Shown: positions 53,515 through 63,954, counted from the first letter of the stretch. The stretch is DNA of 64,000 nucleotides from Chitinophagaceae bacterium (GCA_947458275.1 CANGYR010000003.1:124001-188000), one strand, 5' to 3'. Numbers and translations are program-made. Notes: generated from the letters alone by a model not told the origin.

Positions 53515-54135
53515 TTACAGCTTTTCCAAAAGCTTGTCAACAATACCATAAGCAATAGACTCTTTGGCGTCCATCCAATAATCCCTGTCAAAATCCTTCA
53601 ATACTTTTTCGAATTTCTGCCCACAGTTGTCTGCGAGTATTTTCGCGCCCATTTCTTTGGTTTTTTGCATTTGTATCGCCATGATTTCCAGATCGGCACT
53701 TGTACCGCGACCACCGCCACTTGGCTGATGAATCATTACCTCTCCATGCGGAAAAATAAATCTTCTTCCCTTTGCACCGCCGCTAAGCAAGATACTACCC
53801 ATGCTTGCTGCCATCCCCATACATACTGTACTTACCGGAGATGAAATCATTTGCATCGTGTCGTAAATAACCATTCCGCTGGTAACAAGTCCACCCGGAC
53901 TATTGATGAAGAAAGTAATTTCTTTTCCTGGGTCAAGTGCTTCCAAATAAAGCAACCGATCGGTAATATCTTTTGAACTTTTATCATCTACTGCGCCCCA
54001 AAGAAAAACCTTACGCTGTTCAATAAATTTTTTATCAAACATCCATCCACTCATCATTTTCTCCATAGGATTTTCCAGTGCTTTTTCTGGCGATTCATCT
54101 TCCCATCTTCTGTTTTTGTCAAAAGAAAAATTCAT
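53515..54135 (-). CDS. clpP: ATP-dependent Clp protease proteolytic subunit, second paralogue
   Basis: 206 aa. The catalytic triad is present: Ser in GMAASMGS, His in MIHQPSGG, Asp in KDFDRDYWM. Compared with the neighbouring ClpP it has an unusual N-terminal extension (about 35 residues, [20 protein letters not shown]) and [13 protein letters not shown] in place of the usual GQATDIEI-type segment. The two paralogues could form mixed heptamers or tetradecamers as ClpP1P2 do elsewhere (inference). Order on the transcript: ClpP, this ClpP, ClpX. Confidence 0.93.
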   Translation of the reverse strand: MNFSFDKNRRWEDESPEKALENPMEKMMSGWMFDKKFIEQRKVFLWGAVDDKSSKDITDRLLYLEALDPGKEITFFINSPGGLVTSGMVIYDTMQMISSPVSTVCMGMAASMGSILLSGGAKGRRFIFPHGEVMIHQPSGGGRGTSADLEIMAIQMQKTKEMGAKILADNCGQKFEKVLKDFDRDYWMDAKESIAYGIVDKLLEKL

Positions 54136-54182
54136 AATTTTTTTATTAAAATTTTTAAAGAGTATTTGATTACATTAAAGCC

Positions 54183-54875
54183 TTAGTCTTTTTTATTTTT
54201 TCTTGGATTGGTGAGTAACACTTCATCTACCAGTCCATATTCTTTGGCTTCCGTGGAAGTCATCCAGTAATCTCTGTCGCAATCGGCCGCAACTTTCTCT
54301 ACAGGCTGTCCCGTATGATTGGCAATGATTTCGTAAAGTTCTTTTTTGATCTTCCTTATCTCATTGACCGTAATTTCTATATCCGTTGCCTGACCTCCTG
54401 CACCTGCGCTTGGCTGATGCATCATGATACGACTATGTTTTAATGCGGTTCTTTTCCCTTTAGCACCGGCACACATTAGTACCGCACCCATACTGGCTGC
54501 CATTCCAGTACATATTGTGGCGATATCGGGAGTGATGAACTGCATCGTATCGTACATACCCAAACCTGCATAAACACTGCCTCCGGGGCTGTTGATATAC
54601 ATCTGTATATCTCTTGAGCGATCTGTACTTTCCAGAAACAATAATTGTGCAGTAACAATATTCGCTACTTCGTCATTGATGGGATATCCCAAAAAAATGA
54701 TGCGATCCATCATCAGTCGGCTGTACACATCCATCACGGCAACATTCATCGGGCGTTCCTCAATGATATTGGGTGTAAGATTGGTTACATTATGATTGAT
54801 ATACCCATGAAGGGTATTGCTGCTGATGCCTTTGTGTTTTACAGCATATTTTTCGAACTCTTTTCCCAGACTCAT
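54183..54875 (-). CDS. clpP: ATP-dependent Clp protease proteolytic subunit, canonical paralogue
   Basis: 230 aa. Standard ClpP: FLGYPINDEVANIVTAQLLFLE, Ser in CTGMAASMGAVLM, His in RIMMHQPSAGAGGQATDIEI, Asp in DCDRDYWMTSTEAKEYGLVDE. A serine peptidase that degrades proteins unfolded by ClpX. First gene of a clpP-clpP-clpX operon. No trigger factor gene precedes it, although tig is often next to clpP. Confidence 0.95.
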   Translation of the reverse strand: MSLGKEFEKYAVKHKGISSNTLHGYINHNVTNLTPNIIEERPMNVAVMDVYSRLMMDRIIFLGYPINDEVANIVTAQLLFLESTDRSRDIQMYINSPGGSVYAGLGMYDTMQFITPDIATICTGMAASMGAVLMCAGAKGKRTALKHSRIMMHQPSAGAGGQATDIEITVNEIRKIKKELYEIIANHTGQPVEKVAADCDRDYWMTSTEAKEYGLVDEVLLTNPRKNKKD

Positions 54876-54998
54876 GATGTTATTAATTGATAATTATTGA
54901 TAAAGAAAATATTACGTTTTAAACAGAGACATAAAGTTATGACATCTGCCTCCGCAAAAAAAATCTAACTGATTTTATAAAGTTTGTTTTAGCGTTCA

Positions 54999-55694
54999 TT
55001 AATCTCTGCTTCTGCTTTGATAAATCAATAAATACTGAACAAGCATGGCTATTGATGCAAGTGCAGCAACCACGTAAGTCATGGCAGCCCATTTCAAAGC
55101 ATCCTTTGCCTTTTCTTTTTCATCGGGGTTGGTAATGTTGGCGGCAGACAACCAGTTCAGCGCTCTGGCGGATGCGTCAAATTCAACAGGCAATGTAATG
55201 ACGGTAAACAGTGTGGTGACAGCATACAATATGATGCCAATCAGTAAAATAGTAGAGCTACCTCCTCCGAATCCCATCATTCCAACTCCGGCCATGATGA
55301 TCCACTGGGAAAGTTTGCTGCTGATTTGAACGGCAGGGACAATTTTACTTCTGAGCATTAGCATAGAATACGCAGTAGCATGCTGAACGGCATGACCGCA
55401 TTCGTGAGCCGCAACGGCAGCGGCAGATACATTTCTGCCATCAAACACATCTCTGCTCAGATTCACCGTTTTATTGACTGGATTGTAGTGATCGGTCAGT
55501 GTACCCTCTACAGAAATTACCTGCACATCGTAAATGCCATTGTCTTTCAACATTTTTTCTGCAATTTCCTGTCCGCTCATTCTGCTTGAAGTAGGAACGG
55601 CCAAATATTCACTGAATTTACTCTTCAAACGGGATTGTACAAACATTCCCAACAACATAAAAATGGCAGAGACAAAAATGATACCCATTGTCAT
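54999..55694 (-). CDS. YugP-like membrane zinc metallopeptidase
   Basis: 231 aa with an N-terminal helix, a zinc site HECGH (in AAHECGHAVQHA) and three to four further membrane segments (SQWIIMAGVGMMGFG, ILLIGIILYAVTTLFTVITL, AALASIAMLVQYLLIY). An E-F-D segment (PVEFDASARAL) may supply the third ligand. It matches the YugP family, whose substrates are not well known. ATG 55694; a second ATG two codons later is possible. It lies downstream of atpA on the same strand, in the position where atpG is usual in Bacteroidota. Confidence 0.9.
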   Translation of the reverse strand: MTMGIIFVSAIFMLLGMFVQSRLKSKFSEYLAVPTSSRMSGQEIAEKMLKDNGIYDVQVISVEGTLTDHYNPVNKTVNLSRDVFDGRNVSAAAVAAHECGHAVQHATAYSMLMLRSKIVPAVQISSKLSQWIIMAGVGMMGFGGGSSTILLIGIILYAVTTLFTVITLPVEFDASARALNWLSAANITNPDEKEKAKDALKWAAMTYVVAALASIAMLVQYLLIYQSRSRD

Positions 55695-55809
55695 AATTAG
55701 ATTTTTTAATTAATTAATACAATAATTGTTCCTAAGCAAAATACTGACAAAATTACAAGTTGTCAATTACTGTAATTGCATTGATCATTATTTTTCAAAT
55801 ACACTTAAC

Positions 55810-55840
55810 AAAAATGGAGCCGTTAAACGACTCCATTTTT
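55810..55840 (-). terminator. terminator after atpA
   Basis: AAAAATGGAG (55810-55819) pairs with CTCCATTTTT (55831-55840) around an 11-nt loop, giving T5 on the minus strand just after atpA. The symmetric A/T flanks could act in both directions. Confidence 0.8.
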
Positions 55841-55861
55841 TATAATCTGATAAATATTTGA

Positions 55862-57439
55862 TTATTTGTACTGGGCACTTAAAGAATTAGCCAAGTCGGT
55901 AATTTTCTTCAATCCTTCTTCGGGAAGATTTCCTTTTTTGAAATCTGCGAGAATTTCGGGGTGCTTGTTTTCCAGCTCCAGGAGGAAATGTTCTTCGAAA
56001 GCCTTTACATTCTTAACGGCAACATTTTTCAACAATCCTTGTGTACCAAGATAGATAATGGCAACTTGTTTTTCAACGCTGAAAGGTGAATATTGCGCTT
56101 GTTTCAGGATTTCCACGTTTCTGGCTCCCTTGTCAATTACGTTTTTGGTTGCGGCATCCAGATCTCCCCCGAATTTGGAGAAGGCTTCCAGTTCGCGGTA
56201 AAGCGCCTGATCCAGTTTCAGTGTACCGGCTACTTTTTTCATGGATTTAATCTGAGCATTACCACCCACTCGACTTACAGAGATACCCACGTTGATTGCG
56301 GGACGGATACCGGCGTTGAAAAGATTACTCTCGAGAAATATCTGACCGTCAGTAATAGAGATTACGTTGGTAGGAATATATGCCGAAACGTCACCTGCCT
56401 GCGTTTCAATGATAGGAAGTGCTGTAAGAGAACCGCCACCTTTTACCAGATGTTTGATAGACTGTGGCAAATCGTTCATTTGACGGGCTATGTCATCTTT
56501 TGACACCACTTTTGCCGCTCTTTCAAGCAGACGACTGTGAAGGTAGAAAACGTCACCGGGATATGCCTCACGACCGGGTGGACGACGAAGGAGAAGAGAA
56601 ACTTCACGATAGGCAACCGCTTGCTTTGAAAGATCATCATAAATAATCAAAGCAGGGCGACCGGTATCGCGGAAAAACTCTCCGATGGCAGCACCGGCAA
56701 ATGGAGCATAGAACTGAAGCGGAGCGGGATCAGAAGCAGAAGCCGCAACGATGGTAGTATACTCCATTGCTCCATTTTCTTCCAAAGTCTTCATGATACC
56801 GGCAATAGTTGAAGCTTTTTGTCCGATAGCTACATATATACAATAAACCGGTTTCCCAGCAGCAAAAAACTCTTTTTGGTTAATGATGGTATCAACAGCA
56901 ATAGCTGTTTTTCCCGTCTGACGGTCTCCGATAATCAACTCACGTTGACCACGTCCGATTGGAATCATTGCATCGATGGCTTTGATACCTGTCTGCAACG
57001 GCTCTTTTACCGGCTCACGGAAAATAACTCCCGGTGCTTTACGCTCAAGAGGCATTTCATACAACTCCCCTTTGATAGGGCCTTTGCCGTCTATCGGCTC
57101 ACCAAGCGTATTGATTACACGACCGCTCATACCCTCTCCCACTTTGATGGAAGCGATTTGATTGGTTCTTTTAACTCTGTCACCTTCCTTGATTTCAGTG
57201 CTTTCTCCCATCAATACCACACCCACGTTGTCTTCCTCAAGGTTCAGTGCGATTGCTCTCACTCCATTTTCAAACTCTACAAGTTCGCCGGAACGTACAT
57301 TGCTTAGACCATAAATACGTGCAATCCCATCACCCACTTGGAGTACGGTACCTACTTCATCCAAACTGGCTCCAACATTGAAATTGCTCAATTGCTGGCG
57401 TAGTATCGCCGAAATTTCATCTGGTTTAATTTCTACCAT
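55862..57439 (-). CDS. atpA: F0F1 ATP synthase subunit alpha
   Basis: 525 aa. N-terminal beta-barrel, nucleotide-binding P-loop GDRQTGKTA, and catalytic-interface segment [30 protein letters not shown], typical of alpha. The alpha subunit forms the F1 head with beta and makes ATP from the proton gradient. Normally atpF-atpH-atpA-atpG run together in this phylum, but here atpH ends 5.4 kb upstream and an opposite-strand protease gene lies between, and the next gene is not atpG. A complete promoter lies 94-124 bp upstream (57533-57563). Confidence 0.98.
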   Translation of the reverse strand: MVEIKPDEISAILRQQLSNFNVGASLDEVGTVLQVGDGIARIYGLSNVRSGELVEFENGVRAIALNLEEDNVGVVLMGESTEIKEGDRVKRTNQIASIKVGEGMSGRVINTLGEPIDGKGPIKGELYEMPLERKAPGVIFREPVKEPLQTGIKAIDAMIPIGRGQRELIIGDRQTGKTAIAVDTIINQKEFFAAGKPVYCIYVAIGQKASTIAGIMKTLEENGAMEYTTIVAASASDPAPLQFYAPFAGAAIGEFFRDTGRPALIIYDDLSKQAVAYREVSLLLRRPPGREAYPGDVFYLHSRLLERAAKVVSKDDIARQMNDLPQSIKHLVKGGGSLTALPIIETQAGDVSAYIPTNVISITDGQIFLESNLFNAGIRPAINVGISVSRVGGNAQIKSMKKVAGTLKLDQALYRELEAFSKFGGDLDAATKNVIDKGARNVEILKQAQYSPFSVEKQVAIIYLGTQGLLKNVAVKNVKAFEEHFLLELENKHPEILADFKKGNLPEEGLKKITDLANSLSAQYK

Positions 57440-57833
57440 AATTGTAATTTGATATTTAATCGGTTCACAAGAAAATCGTCAGTTTTTATAAGACCTTTTC
57501 CTATATCAACCAGCCAATCTTTTATTCGGCTGCAAAGGTAGGGTTGGGCAGTTTAACAGCAAAAAAAAGAAGACAGTTTCGCTCAAAAAACCGGTAAAAA
57601 CCCCGAAAAACGGCTCGAATTTCAGACCCAACAGATTATAAGACCTGAAATCACAATTTTACCGGCAAGAATGACAGATTTATTTCCTTTGCAAATTAAA
57701 AATTGTAATTTTCAGTCCTTTTGGGCGAAGCTTGTAGTAATGCACGCCGGAAAATAAAAAACCTAAGAGCAAATTTATTGTTGTGATATAATCCAATTCA
57801 CCATAATCTGACTAAAGACCTTTCCAAAAATTT
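57440..57833. other. 394-bp divergent intergenic region, atpA / M36 protease
   Basis: Contains the atpA promoter (57533-57563), a 93-nt atpA leader, a C/A-rich stretch and AT-rich DNA near 57770-57830 with a TATAAT-like element (57786-57791). I found no exact TAnnTTTG box for the protease gene. Confidence 0.5.
57533..57563 (-). promoter_or_regulatory. Bacteroidota promoter of atpA
   Basis: Minus-strand TTTG (57563-57560), 19 nt, TACCTTTG (57540-57533): exact TTTG-N19-TAnnTTTG, giving atpA its own transcription start about 87 nt upstream of the ATG. Confidence 0.75.
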
Positions 57834-60800
57834 ATGAAAATAAGACTATTACTTCTGGTTGCCATAGTGGCCCATTTTTCTTCATTTTCCCAAAACAATG
57901 AAAAAAATGTAGCCATTCAGTTGGTGAAAAAAAACAAAAACATTATTGGTCTAACCGGTGAAGACATCGCCAATAGTATTGTCAGCGACAGCTATTTCAA
58001 CAAAACAGCCGGCACGCAGATGGTTTATTTACAACAATCCTATCTGACGCTTCCGGTTTATAATGTATTGATGGTGCTGGCATTTAAAAAAGACAGTCTG
58101 GCTTCCAAATCGGGAGGAAGAATAAAAAATATTCATACACTCACCAACAGCCAAAATGGAATTCCTTCAATAAATGCTCAAATGGCTGTGATGACTGCAC
58201 TGGCCGACAGAAAAGTGTCAGCAACCAATCAACCGATTGTATTGGGCAGTCAATTCAACGGAAACAAAATTATTTTCAACGACATGGGTATTTCCAGAGA
58301 AAACATCACTGCCGAGTTGATGTGGGTTCCTGTGGACGAGGGAAAAAAAGTTGTCCTCTGCTGGCAGATTTACTTCATACCTAAAACAACTTCTGATTAC
58401 TGGATGATAAGAGTAAATGCGATGGACAATACGATTGCAGGCATTAACAACCTGACTGTCTATTGCAACTGGGGCAGTCATTCAAATTCAAAAGAATGCA
58501 AGCATCATGATGCCGTTGTTCAGGAAGAAAATGTATCATCTGTTGCTTCATCTGCTCCAACTAGCATTGACAATGCCTCTTACAAGGTAATCCCTTATCC
58601 GGCGGAGAGTCCTATACATCCGGGAGGCACTCCAACAGTAGTTACCAATCCATGGGAAGCCGCAGCCGGAAATGCTACTTCTTTAAAGTGGCACAGTACA
58701 GGCGCTACAGACTATACAAACACCAGAGGAAATAATGTTTGGGCTGCTGAAGATCGTAAAGGAAGCAACAGCGGCGGGAATACTGCCAATTCCACCACCA
58801 CTGCGGAACCGTTGAAATTTGAGTTTACACCAAATTTTCTGTTGTCTCCCACTCAAATTGCTCCGAACCCCAATCAGCCATTTTCCATCACCAACTTATT
58901 TTACTGGAACAATGTGATTCATGATATTTCCTACCTCCATGGATTTGATGAGGCATCCGGAAATTTTCAGGCAAACAATCAGGGAAGAGGGGGTGCCGGA
59001 AATGATCCGGTTCTGGCAGATGCTCAGGATGGCAGCGGTAACAACAATGCCAATTTTGCTACTCCTCCCGATGGAGGTAGTCCCAGGATGCAAATGTATC
59101 TGTGGAACGGAGCTCCTCAAAAAGACGGGTCGGTAGACAACGGAATTATTGCACATGAATTTGCACATGGCATCAGTACAAGGTTAACAGGAGGCCCAAG
59201 TCAAGTGGGTTGTATTTCCAATGATGAAAGTATGAGTGAAGGATGGAGTGATTATTACGGAATTATGTTTACGCAGGACTGGGCAGGCTCCAATGTAAAT
59301 TCAGGATTCAATACACCCAGAACGATAGGCACTTATGCCATTGGACAAACTCCCGATGGTAACGGATTAAGATCAAAAAAATACTGTACCAATTTTGCCG
59401 TCAATGATAAAGTATACAGCACCACTATTGAATCTCAGGTTCATGCAAGAGGAGAATTGTGGTGCACCACTCTATGGGATATGACATGGAACATCATCAA
59501 CCAGACCGGCAAGATCAGCCCTAACTTATATGATGTAAATGGAGGAGGGGGAAATACGATTGCATTAAAACTGGTAACGGAGGGAATGAAATTGCAGCCA
59601 TGTTTTCCGGGTTTCATAGATGGCAGAGATGCTATTCTGAAAGCAGATGAAATTATATATGGAGGAGCATATAGTTGTGCCATCAAAGAAGCATTCAGAA
59701 GAAGAGGGATGGGCGCTTATGCTTCTCAGGGTTCTTCTACCAGCGTTTCCGATCAAACAGCCGATTTCAGTTCGGGCGATGCTCGACTCAGCCTTTCCCA
59801 AAACATCACCAAGGTTCCGGAAGGTGAAAACATCACCTATACCAATACCGTCAGCGCTGGCAACTGTAGTGGTATCAGCAATTTTGTTTTAACGGATACA
59901 CTCCCGACAAATGTAACCTACATTAGTGGTGGCACTTACAATCCTGCTAACAGAGTAGTAAGTTTTCCTGTAAATATTGGTGCAGGTCAAACTGCAAACT
60001 ATACATTTACGGTTAAAGTAAATGAAGGAACCTATTTCCCCACAACAAATCTTTTTGAAGACTCAGTAACACAAACTGATTTTCCGAATAAATGGATTGC
60101 CTCTCCTACCACAGGTAAATTCTGGTCCGTCTCCAAAAAAAGAAGTTTCAGTCCCGAAAGGTCCTATTACTCTTCCGACCCGGTTAACGAATCGAACATT
60201 CAATTGACGTTAAAGAACCCCCTCGCACTGGGAGCCAATCCTCCAAAATTAACTTTCCGTCACTGGTACAATACCGAATATACGTACGACGGAGGAGTAC
60301 TTGAAATAAGCACAGACGGAGGAATAAGCTGGAAGGACATGCAGAATGATATCCTCGAGGGAAAATATACTGCATCTATGGATGCCAGCACCACTCTGGC
60401 AAGAAGAAAAGCATGGACTGGAAACAGCAACAATAACTTCATTAAATCCGTTGTCGATCTTACCCCTTACGCCAACCAAAATGTTTTGCTGAGATTCAGA
60501 TTCACTTCTGACTTAGGTACAAATCTGGAAGGATGGTACATTGATGAAATTCGCATTAAAGATGAAGCACTGGTTGAAATAAAGAGTAATCTGTTTAATT
60601 CCAACAGTAAAAAAATTCTTACTGCTGATACCACTACTTCAATACTTCCGAAAACAACCTGTGTAGCAGCCGCCATCACTACACAACCTAAAAACATAAA
60701 AGCCTGTTCAGGTGGTAGCGCCACATTGGATGTCATATCTGCCGGAAGTTCTCCTGTGTATCGCTGGCAAATCAGTAAAGACAATGGTATTACTTACAAT

Positions 60801-62843
60801 GACATGCCCGGAGAAAACAACAGCACATTGACTTTTAATAGTATAGCTGCTGGAGACAATCTAAATCTTTACCGCGTTATTATTGAAAATGCATGTCCTT
60901 CTTCTGTCATTTCAAATGCAGCCTTACTCACTGTAAGTGATGCCGTTTCAATAACCGGACAACCTGATAATAGAACTGTTTGTTCCGGCGAAAATACTTC
61001 CTTCAGCATCACTACTTCTTCAGTTCCTTCATCATACACCTGGCAGGTAAGCAAGGATGGCGGAAGCACTTTTTCGGATTTGCCAAATGAAAACACCTCA
61101 ACAATCGTTTTAAATAACGTAAGTAGTTTGCTGAACGGTGAACAGTTGCGTGTTAAAGTCAGTAGTTGTGGTCCGGATGATGTGATTTCAGCTGTTGCTA
61201 CACTAACAGTCAACAGTGCTCCTGAAATTATATCGCAACCTGCTGATGCCAACGCATGTATAGGTAACAGTATTACAATTAATGCGACCATTAACGGAAC
61301 GGCTCTTTCCTTCCAGTGGCAGGAAAGTAAAGATGGAGGTGCGACTTATACTGATATCCCCAATGAGATATCTTCCTCTTTAACGCTAACCAACCTCTCG
61401 GCTTCGATGAACAACTACCGGTATAGGGTAATCGCCTCCGGTTCGGCATGCCCGGGTACCGTAACGTCGAACGCAGCTGTTCTTTCAGTTAGTAATAACA
61501 CCAGTATCATTTCTCAGCCTTCGAACACCAGTACCTGTGCTGGTAGTACTGCATTGTTCAATGTTAATGCAACAGGGACAGGCCTTAACTATCAGTGGCA
61601 AGTAAGTACAGACGGAGGAACGAATTATGCAGATGTTGTCAATGAAAAAAATGCCTCGCTGAATTTGAATGATGTAAAAATCACTTCGAACAATACTCTC
61701 TTCAGAGTAATCATTGGAAGCGCTTGCTCCGCCACTCAACTTATTTCCAGTTCGGCAACGCTGACAGTGTATCCATTGGCGCAAATAACCGAACAGCCAA
61801 AGAATGCCGGTGTTTGCGTAAACGGCTCTGTAAACTTTACCGCTGCTGCTTCCGGAAACTCAATTGCCTATCAGTGGCAGATGAGTACAGACGACGGAGA
61901 TACTTTTACAGATATTCCCAATTCCACCGGTAATACGCTTATCATTTCCAACGCTTCGCTTTCTCTGAATAATAACAGATATAGACTGCAAGCCTCCGGA
62001 GCGCCCTGCGGATCAGCTGTATCTGATGCAGCAATACTGTCTGTTTCTTCTCCTGGAGTGATTGTTGAACAACCAAAGAATATTTCAGTTTGCGATAAAA
62101 CCGAAGCGAAATTTTCAGTTGCCGCCACCGGCACTTCTATCTCCTATCAATGGCAGCTTAGTTCGAATAATGGAAACAGTTTCTCAGATATTGCCAATGC
62201 AAAAACTAATACATTGACTATAGCTAGTGCAACAAGCACTCAGAATAAAAATCTTTACAGAGTAGCTATCAAAGAAAATAATTGCGGAACAATCCTGTCT
62301 GACCCGGCATTATTAAACGTCAATGCGCTGCCTTCGGTAAGTATCAATGCCATTCCGGCAAGCGCTGTTTTACCTGGACAAACAATTACGCTGACTGCAA
62401 GCTCCTCACCTTTTGTAAACATATACAAATGGTATTTGAATGGCAGTTTGATTAGCAATCAGACAGAAAAAAACATTATTGTAGGTGCTGATAAATTGGG
62501 CACATACACGCTAACGGTGACAGACGCAAATGGCTGCATCAACAGTTCTCCCGCAATTAATGTAAAAGACTCCATACTCAATACGGCTTTGATCTATCCT
62601 AATCCAAACGATGGCAAATTTCAGATAAGAGAAGGCAGTTATGCTACTGACAATAAAGGAAGGAAAGTGAAGATTTTTGATTCAAAAGGAGCAGTAGTGT
62701 ATAGCAAAGAATTTACGGTCAACTTCAGTTATCAGCCAATGGAGATTGTTGCTGAAAAACTCAGCGATGGCTTGTACTTACTTACGTTGTATGATTCAAG
62801 AGGAAAACTGCTTAAATCTGAGAAACTACTTATCATCAGATAA
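57834..62843 (+). CDS. secreted M36 (fungalysin-like) metalloprotease with Ig-like repeats and T9SS sorting domain
   Basis: 1669 aa. Signal peptide (residues 1-19, cleavage near SFS-Q). Propeptide about 20-260. M36 catalytic domain with zinc motif HEFAH (H441, E442, H445) and third ligand E469 in SMSEGWSDYYG. A DUF11-like segment (about 680-760, ENITYTNTVSAG ... YTFTVKV) and a jelly-roll/MAM-like domain follow. Six Ig-like repeats of about 92 aa start near 948, 1038, 1129, 1223, 1316 and 1408, each with a Gln-Pro start and a Trp-Gln core. A seventh PKD-like domain (about 1500) precedes a T9SS C-terminal domain (IYPNPNDGKF ... LSDGLYLLTL). It is predicted to be a large cell-surface or released protease. 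Confidence 0.9.
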   Translation: MKIRLLLLVAIVAHFSSFSQNNEKNVAIQLVKKNKNIIGLTGEDIANSIVSDSYFNKTAGTQMVYLQQSYLTLPVYNVLMVLAFKKDSLASKSGGRIKNIHTLTNSQNGIPSINAQMAVMTALADRKVSATNQPIVLGSQFNGNKIIFNDMGISRENITAELMWVPVDEGKKVVLCWQIYFIPKTTSDYWMIRVNAMDNTIAGINNLTVYCNWGSHSNSKECKHHDAVVQEENVSSVASSAPTSIDNASYKVIPYPAESPIHPGGTPTVVTNPWEAAAGNATSLKWHSTGATDYTNTRGNNVWAAEDRKGSNSGGNTANSTTTAEPLKFEFTPNFLLSPTQIAPNPNQPFSITNLFYWNNVIHDISYLHGFDEASGNFQANNQGRGGAGNDPVLADAQDGSGNNNANFATPPDGGSPRMQMYLWNGAPQKDGSVDNGIIAHEFAHGISTRLTGGPSQVGCISNDESMSEGWSDYYGIMFTQDWAGSNVNSGFNTPRTIGTYAIGQTPDGNGLRSKKYCTNFAVNDKVYSTTIESQVHARGELWCTTLWDMTWNIINQTGKISPNLYDVNGGGGNTIALKLVTEGMKLQPCFPGFIDGRDAILKADEIIYGGAYSCAIKEAFRRRGMGAYASQGSSTSVSDQTADFSSGDARLSLSQNITKVPEGENITYTNTVSAGNCSGISNFVLTDTLPTNVTYISGGTYNPANRVVSFPVNIGAGQTANYTFTVKVNEGTYFPTTNLFEDSVTQTDFPNKWIASPTTGKFWSVSKKRSFSPERSYYSSDPVNESNIQLTLKNPLALGANPPKLTFRHWYNTEYTYDGGVLEISTDGGISWKDMQNDILEGKYTASMDASTTLARRKAWTGNSNNNFIKSVVDLTPYANQNVLLRFRFTSDLGTNLEGWYIDEIRIKDEALVEIKSNLFNSNSKKILTADTTTSILPKTTCVAAAITTQPKNIKACSGGSATLDVISAGSSPVYRWQISKDNGITYNDMPGENNSTLTFNSIAAGDNLNLYRVIIENACPSSVISNAALLTVSDAVSITGQPDNRTVCSGENTSFSITTSSVPSSYTWQVSKDGGSTFSDLPNENTSTIVLNNVSSLLNGEQLRVKVSSCGPDDVISAVATLTVNSAPEIISQPADANACIGNSITINATINGTALSFQWQESKDGGATYTDIPNEISSSLTLTNLSASMNNYRYRVIASGSACPGTVTSNAAVLSVSNNTSIISQPSNTSTCAGSTALFNVNATGTGLNYQWQVSTDGGTNYADVVNEKNASLNLNDVKITSNNTLFRVIIGSACSATQLISSSATLTVYPLAQITEQPKNAGVCVNGSVNFTAAASGNSIAYQWQMSTDDGDTFTDIPNSTGNTLIISNASLSLNNNRYRLQASGAPCGSAVSDAAILSVSSPGVIVEQPKNISVCDKTEAKFSVAATGTSISYQWQLSSNNGNSFSDIANAKTNTLTIASATSTQNKNLYRVAIKENNCGTILSDPALLNVNALPSVSINAIPASAVLPGQTITLTASSSPFVNIYKWYLNGSLISNQTEKNIIVGADKLGTYTLTVTDANGCINSSPAINVKDSILNTALIYPNPNDGKFQIREGSYATDNKGRKVKIFDSKGAVVYSKEFTVNFSYQPMEIVAEKLSDGLYLLTLYDSRGKLLKSEKLLIIR

Positions 62844-62868
62844 GTTCAGACAATAAATGAAATAAAAA

Positions 62869-63432
62869 TTAACGAATGCTGTGGATGTATTCGTTGCTTT
62901 TAAATTGCTTCTTTACATCATTCAGGTCTCTTAAAACACTTGCATCAATCAGTGTGTCACCGATTTCCAGCGTGAAACCTCCAATCAATTCTTGTTTAAT
63001 GGATGTTTCCAGTTCTATTTGCTCAATGGATGTACTGCCTTTAATCTTCTGAAGGATGGCTGAACGCAATTCATCACTCATAGGAACAGCTGTGGTTATT
63101 TTCACTTCCTGTATTCCTTTGAGTTTATTATAGTACTGTATGAATGATTTTACTATTTCAGGAAGATTGCTTTCGCGGGTTTTATTGATTAATAATTTTA
63201 AAAAAGATGAAGTGAGCGGATTTACTTTGTCTTTCATAATTGCTTCAAAGATTTGCTCTTTCTTTTCTGCAGTTATTACAGGGCTTTTCAAAATATTTAC
63301 AAAATCATGGTTGCTTTTGCAAATAGATTGCAATAATTTGATGTCCTGATAGACCTCTTCCAATTGATTTTTTTCAACTGATAAATCAATTAAACTTTTT
63401 GCATATCTCCCTGCTAATCTTGGATTGCTCAT
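62869..63432 (-). CDS. atpH: F0F1 ATP synthase subunit delta
   Basis: 187 aa. OSCP/delta family: N-terminal helical domain (MSNPRLAGRYAKSLIDLSVEKNQLEEVYQD) and C-terminal domain with the typical LRSAILQKIKG and GGFTLEIGDTLIDASVLRDLNDVKKQF segments. Delta links the F1 head to the peripheral stalk (AtpF). It follows atpF with a 27-bp gap. Downstream the operon is interrupted by the opposite-strand M36 gene. Confidence 0.95.
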   Translation of the reverse strand: MSNPRLAGRYAKSLIDLSVEKNQLEEVYQDIKLLQSICKSNHDFVNILKSPVITAEKKEQIFEAIMKDKVNPLTSSFLKLLINKTRESNLPEIVKSFIQYYNKLKGIQEVKITTAVPMSDELRSAILQKIKGSTSIEQIELETSIKQELIGGFTLEIGDTLIDASVLRDLNDVKKQFKSNEYIHSIR

Positions 63433-63459
63433 TGTATTCTGATTTGTAAATCTTGGCGA

Positions 63460-63954
63460 TTAATTCAATTTGATTTCCTCTGCAAGTTGTTTGATGTAGT
63501 TTTCCTGTTGTGCTTTATCAGACAATTCTCTTCTGAGAATTTTTTCACTTACTTCCACCACCATTTTACCCACCTGATTTTTAATATCAGTTAATGCAGC
63601 TAATTTCTGGTTGTTTATAGAAGCGTGGGCTTCGTTGATGATTTTAGCCGCCTGAGATTTGGCCTCCTCTTTGGCATCGTTGATCATTTTGTCTTTGATT
63701 TCTTTTGCTTCTTTCAGCATGGCAGCGCGCTCTTCTTTTGCACTGAGGAGCAAAGCTTCGTTATCACTTTTCAACTGAGCCATTTCCTGTTTCACTTTTT
63801 CAGCGGAAGCGATAGAATCAGCAATATTTGATTCTCTTTCTTTCAGACCGTCGAGTATGGCTTTCCATGCAAATTTCTTAAGAATAAAGAATACGATTAA
63901 AAAAGCCAGTAAGGTCCATACAATCAGTCCTAAATGAGGTAATAAAAGATCCAT
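63460..63954 (-). CDS. atpF: F0F1 ATP synthase subunit b
   Basis: 164 aa. N-terminal membrane helix (LGLIVWTLLAFLIVFFILKKFAW) followed by a long charged coiled coil (ERESNIADSIASAEKVKQEM ... ), ending in SDKAQQENYIKQLAEEIKLN. It is the peripheral-stalk subunit dimerising in the membrane and binding delta. ATG 63954. atpE and atpB, expected upstream, lie beyond the window end. Confidence 0.95.
   Translation of the reverse strand: MDLLLPHLGLIVWTLLAFLIVFFILKKFAWKAILDGLKERESNIADSIASAEKVKQEMAQLKSDNEALLLSAKEERAAMLKEAKEIKDKMINDAKEEAKSQAAKIINEAHASINNQKLAALTDIKNQVGKMVVEVSEKILRRELSDKAQQENYIKQLAEEIKLN

Noticed and set aside
56819-57307. 162-codon open frame antisense to atpA
   Set aside because: Shadow of a highly conserved coding region.
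60676-62330. Repeat array at DNA level in the M36 gene
   Set aside because: The six Ig-like repeats are clear at protein level but diverged in DNA, so not a recent tandem repeat or CRISPR-like array.
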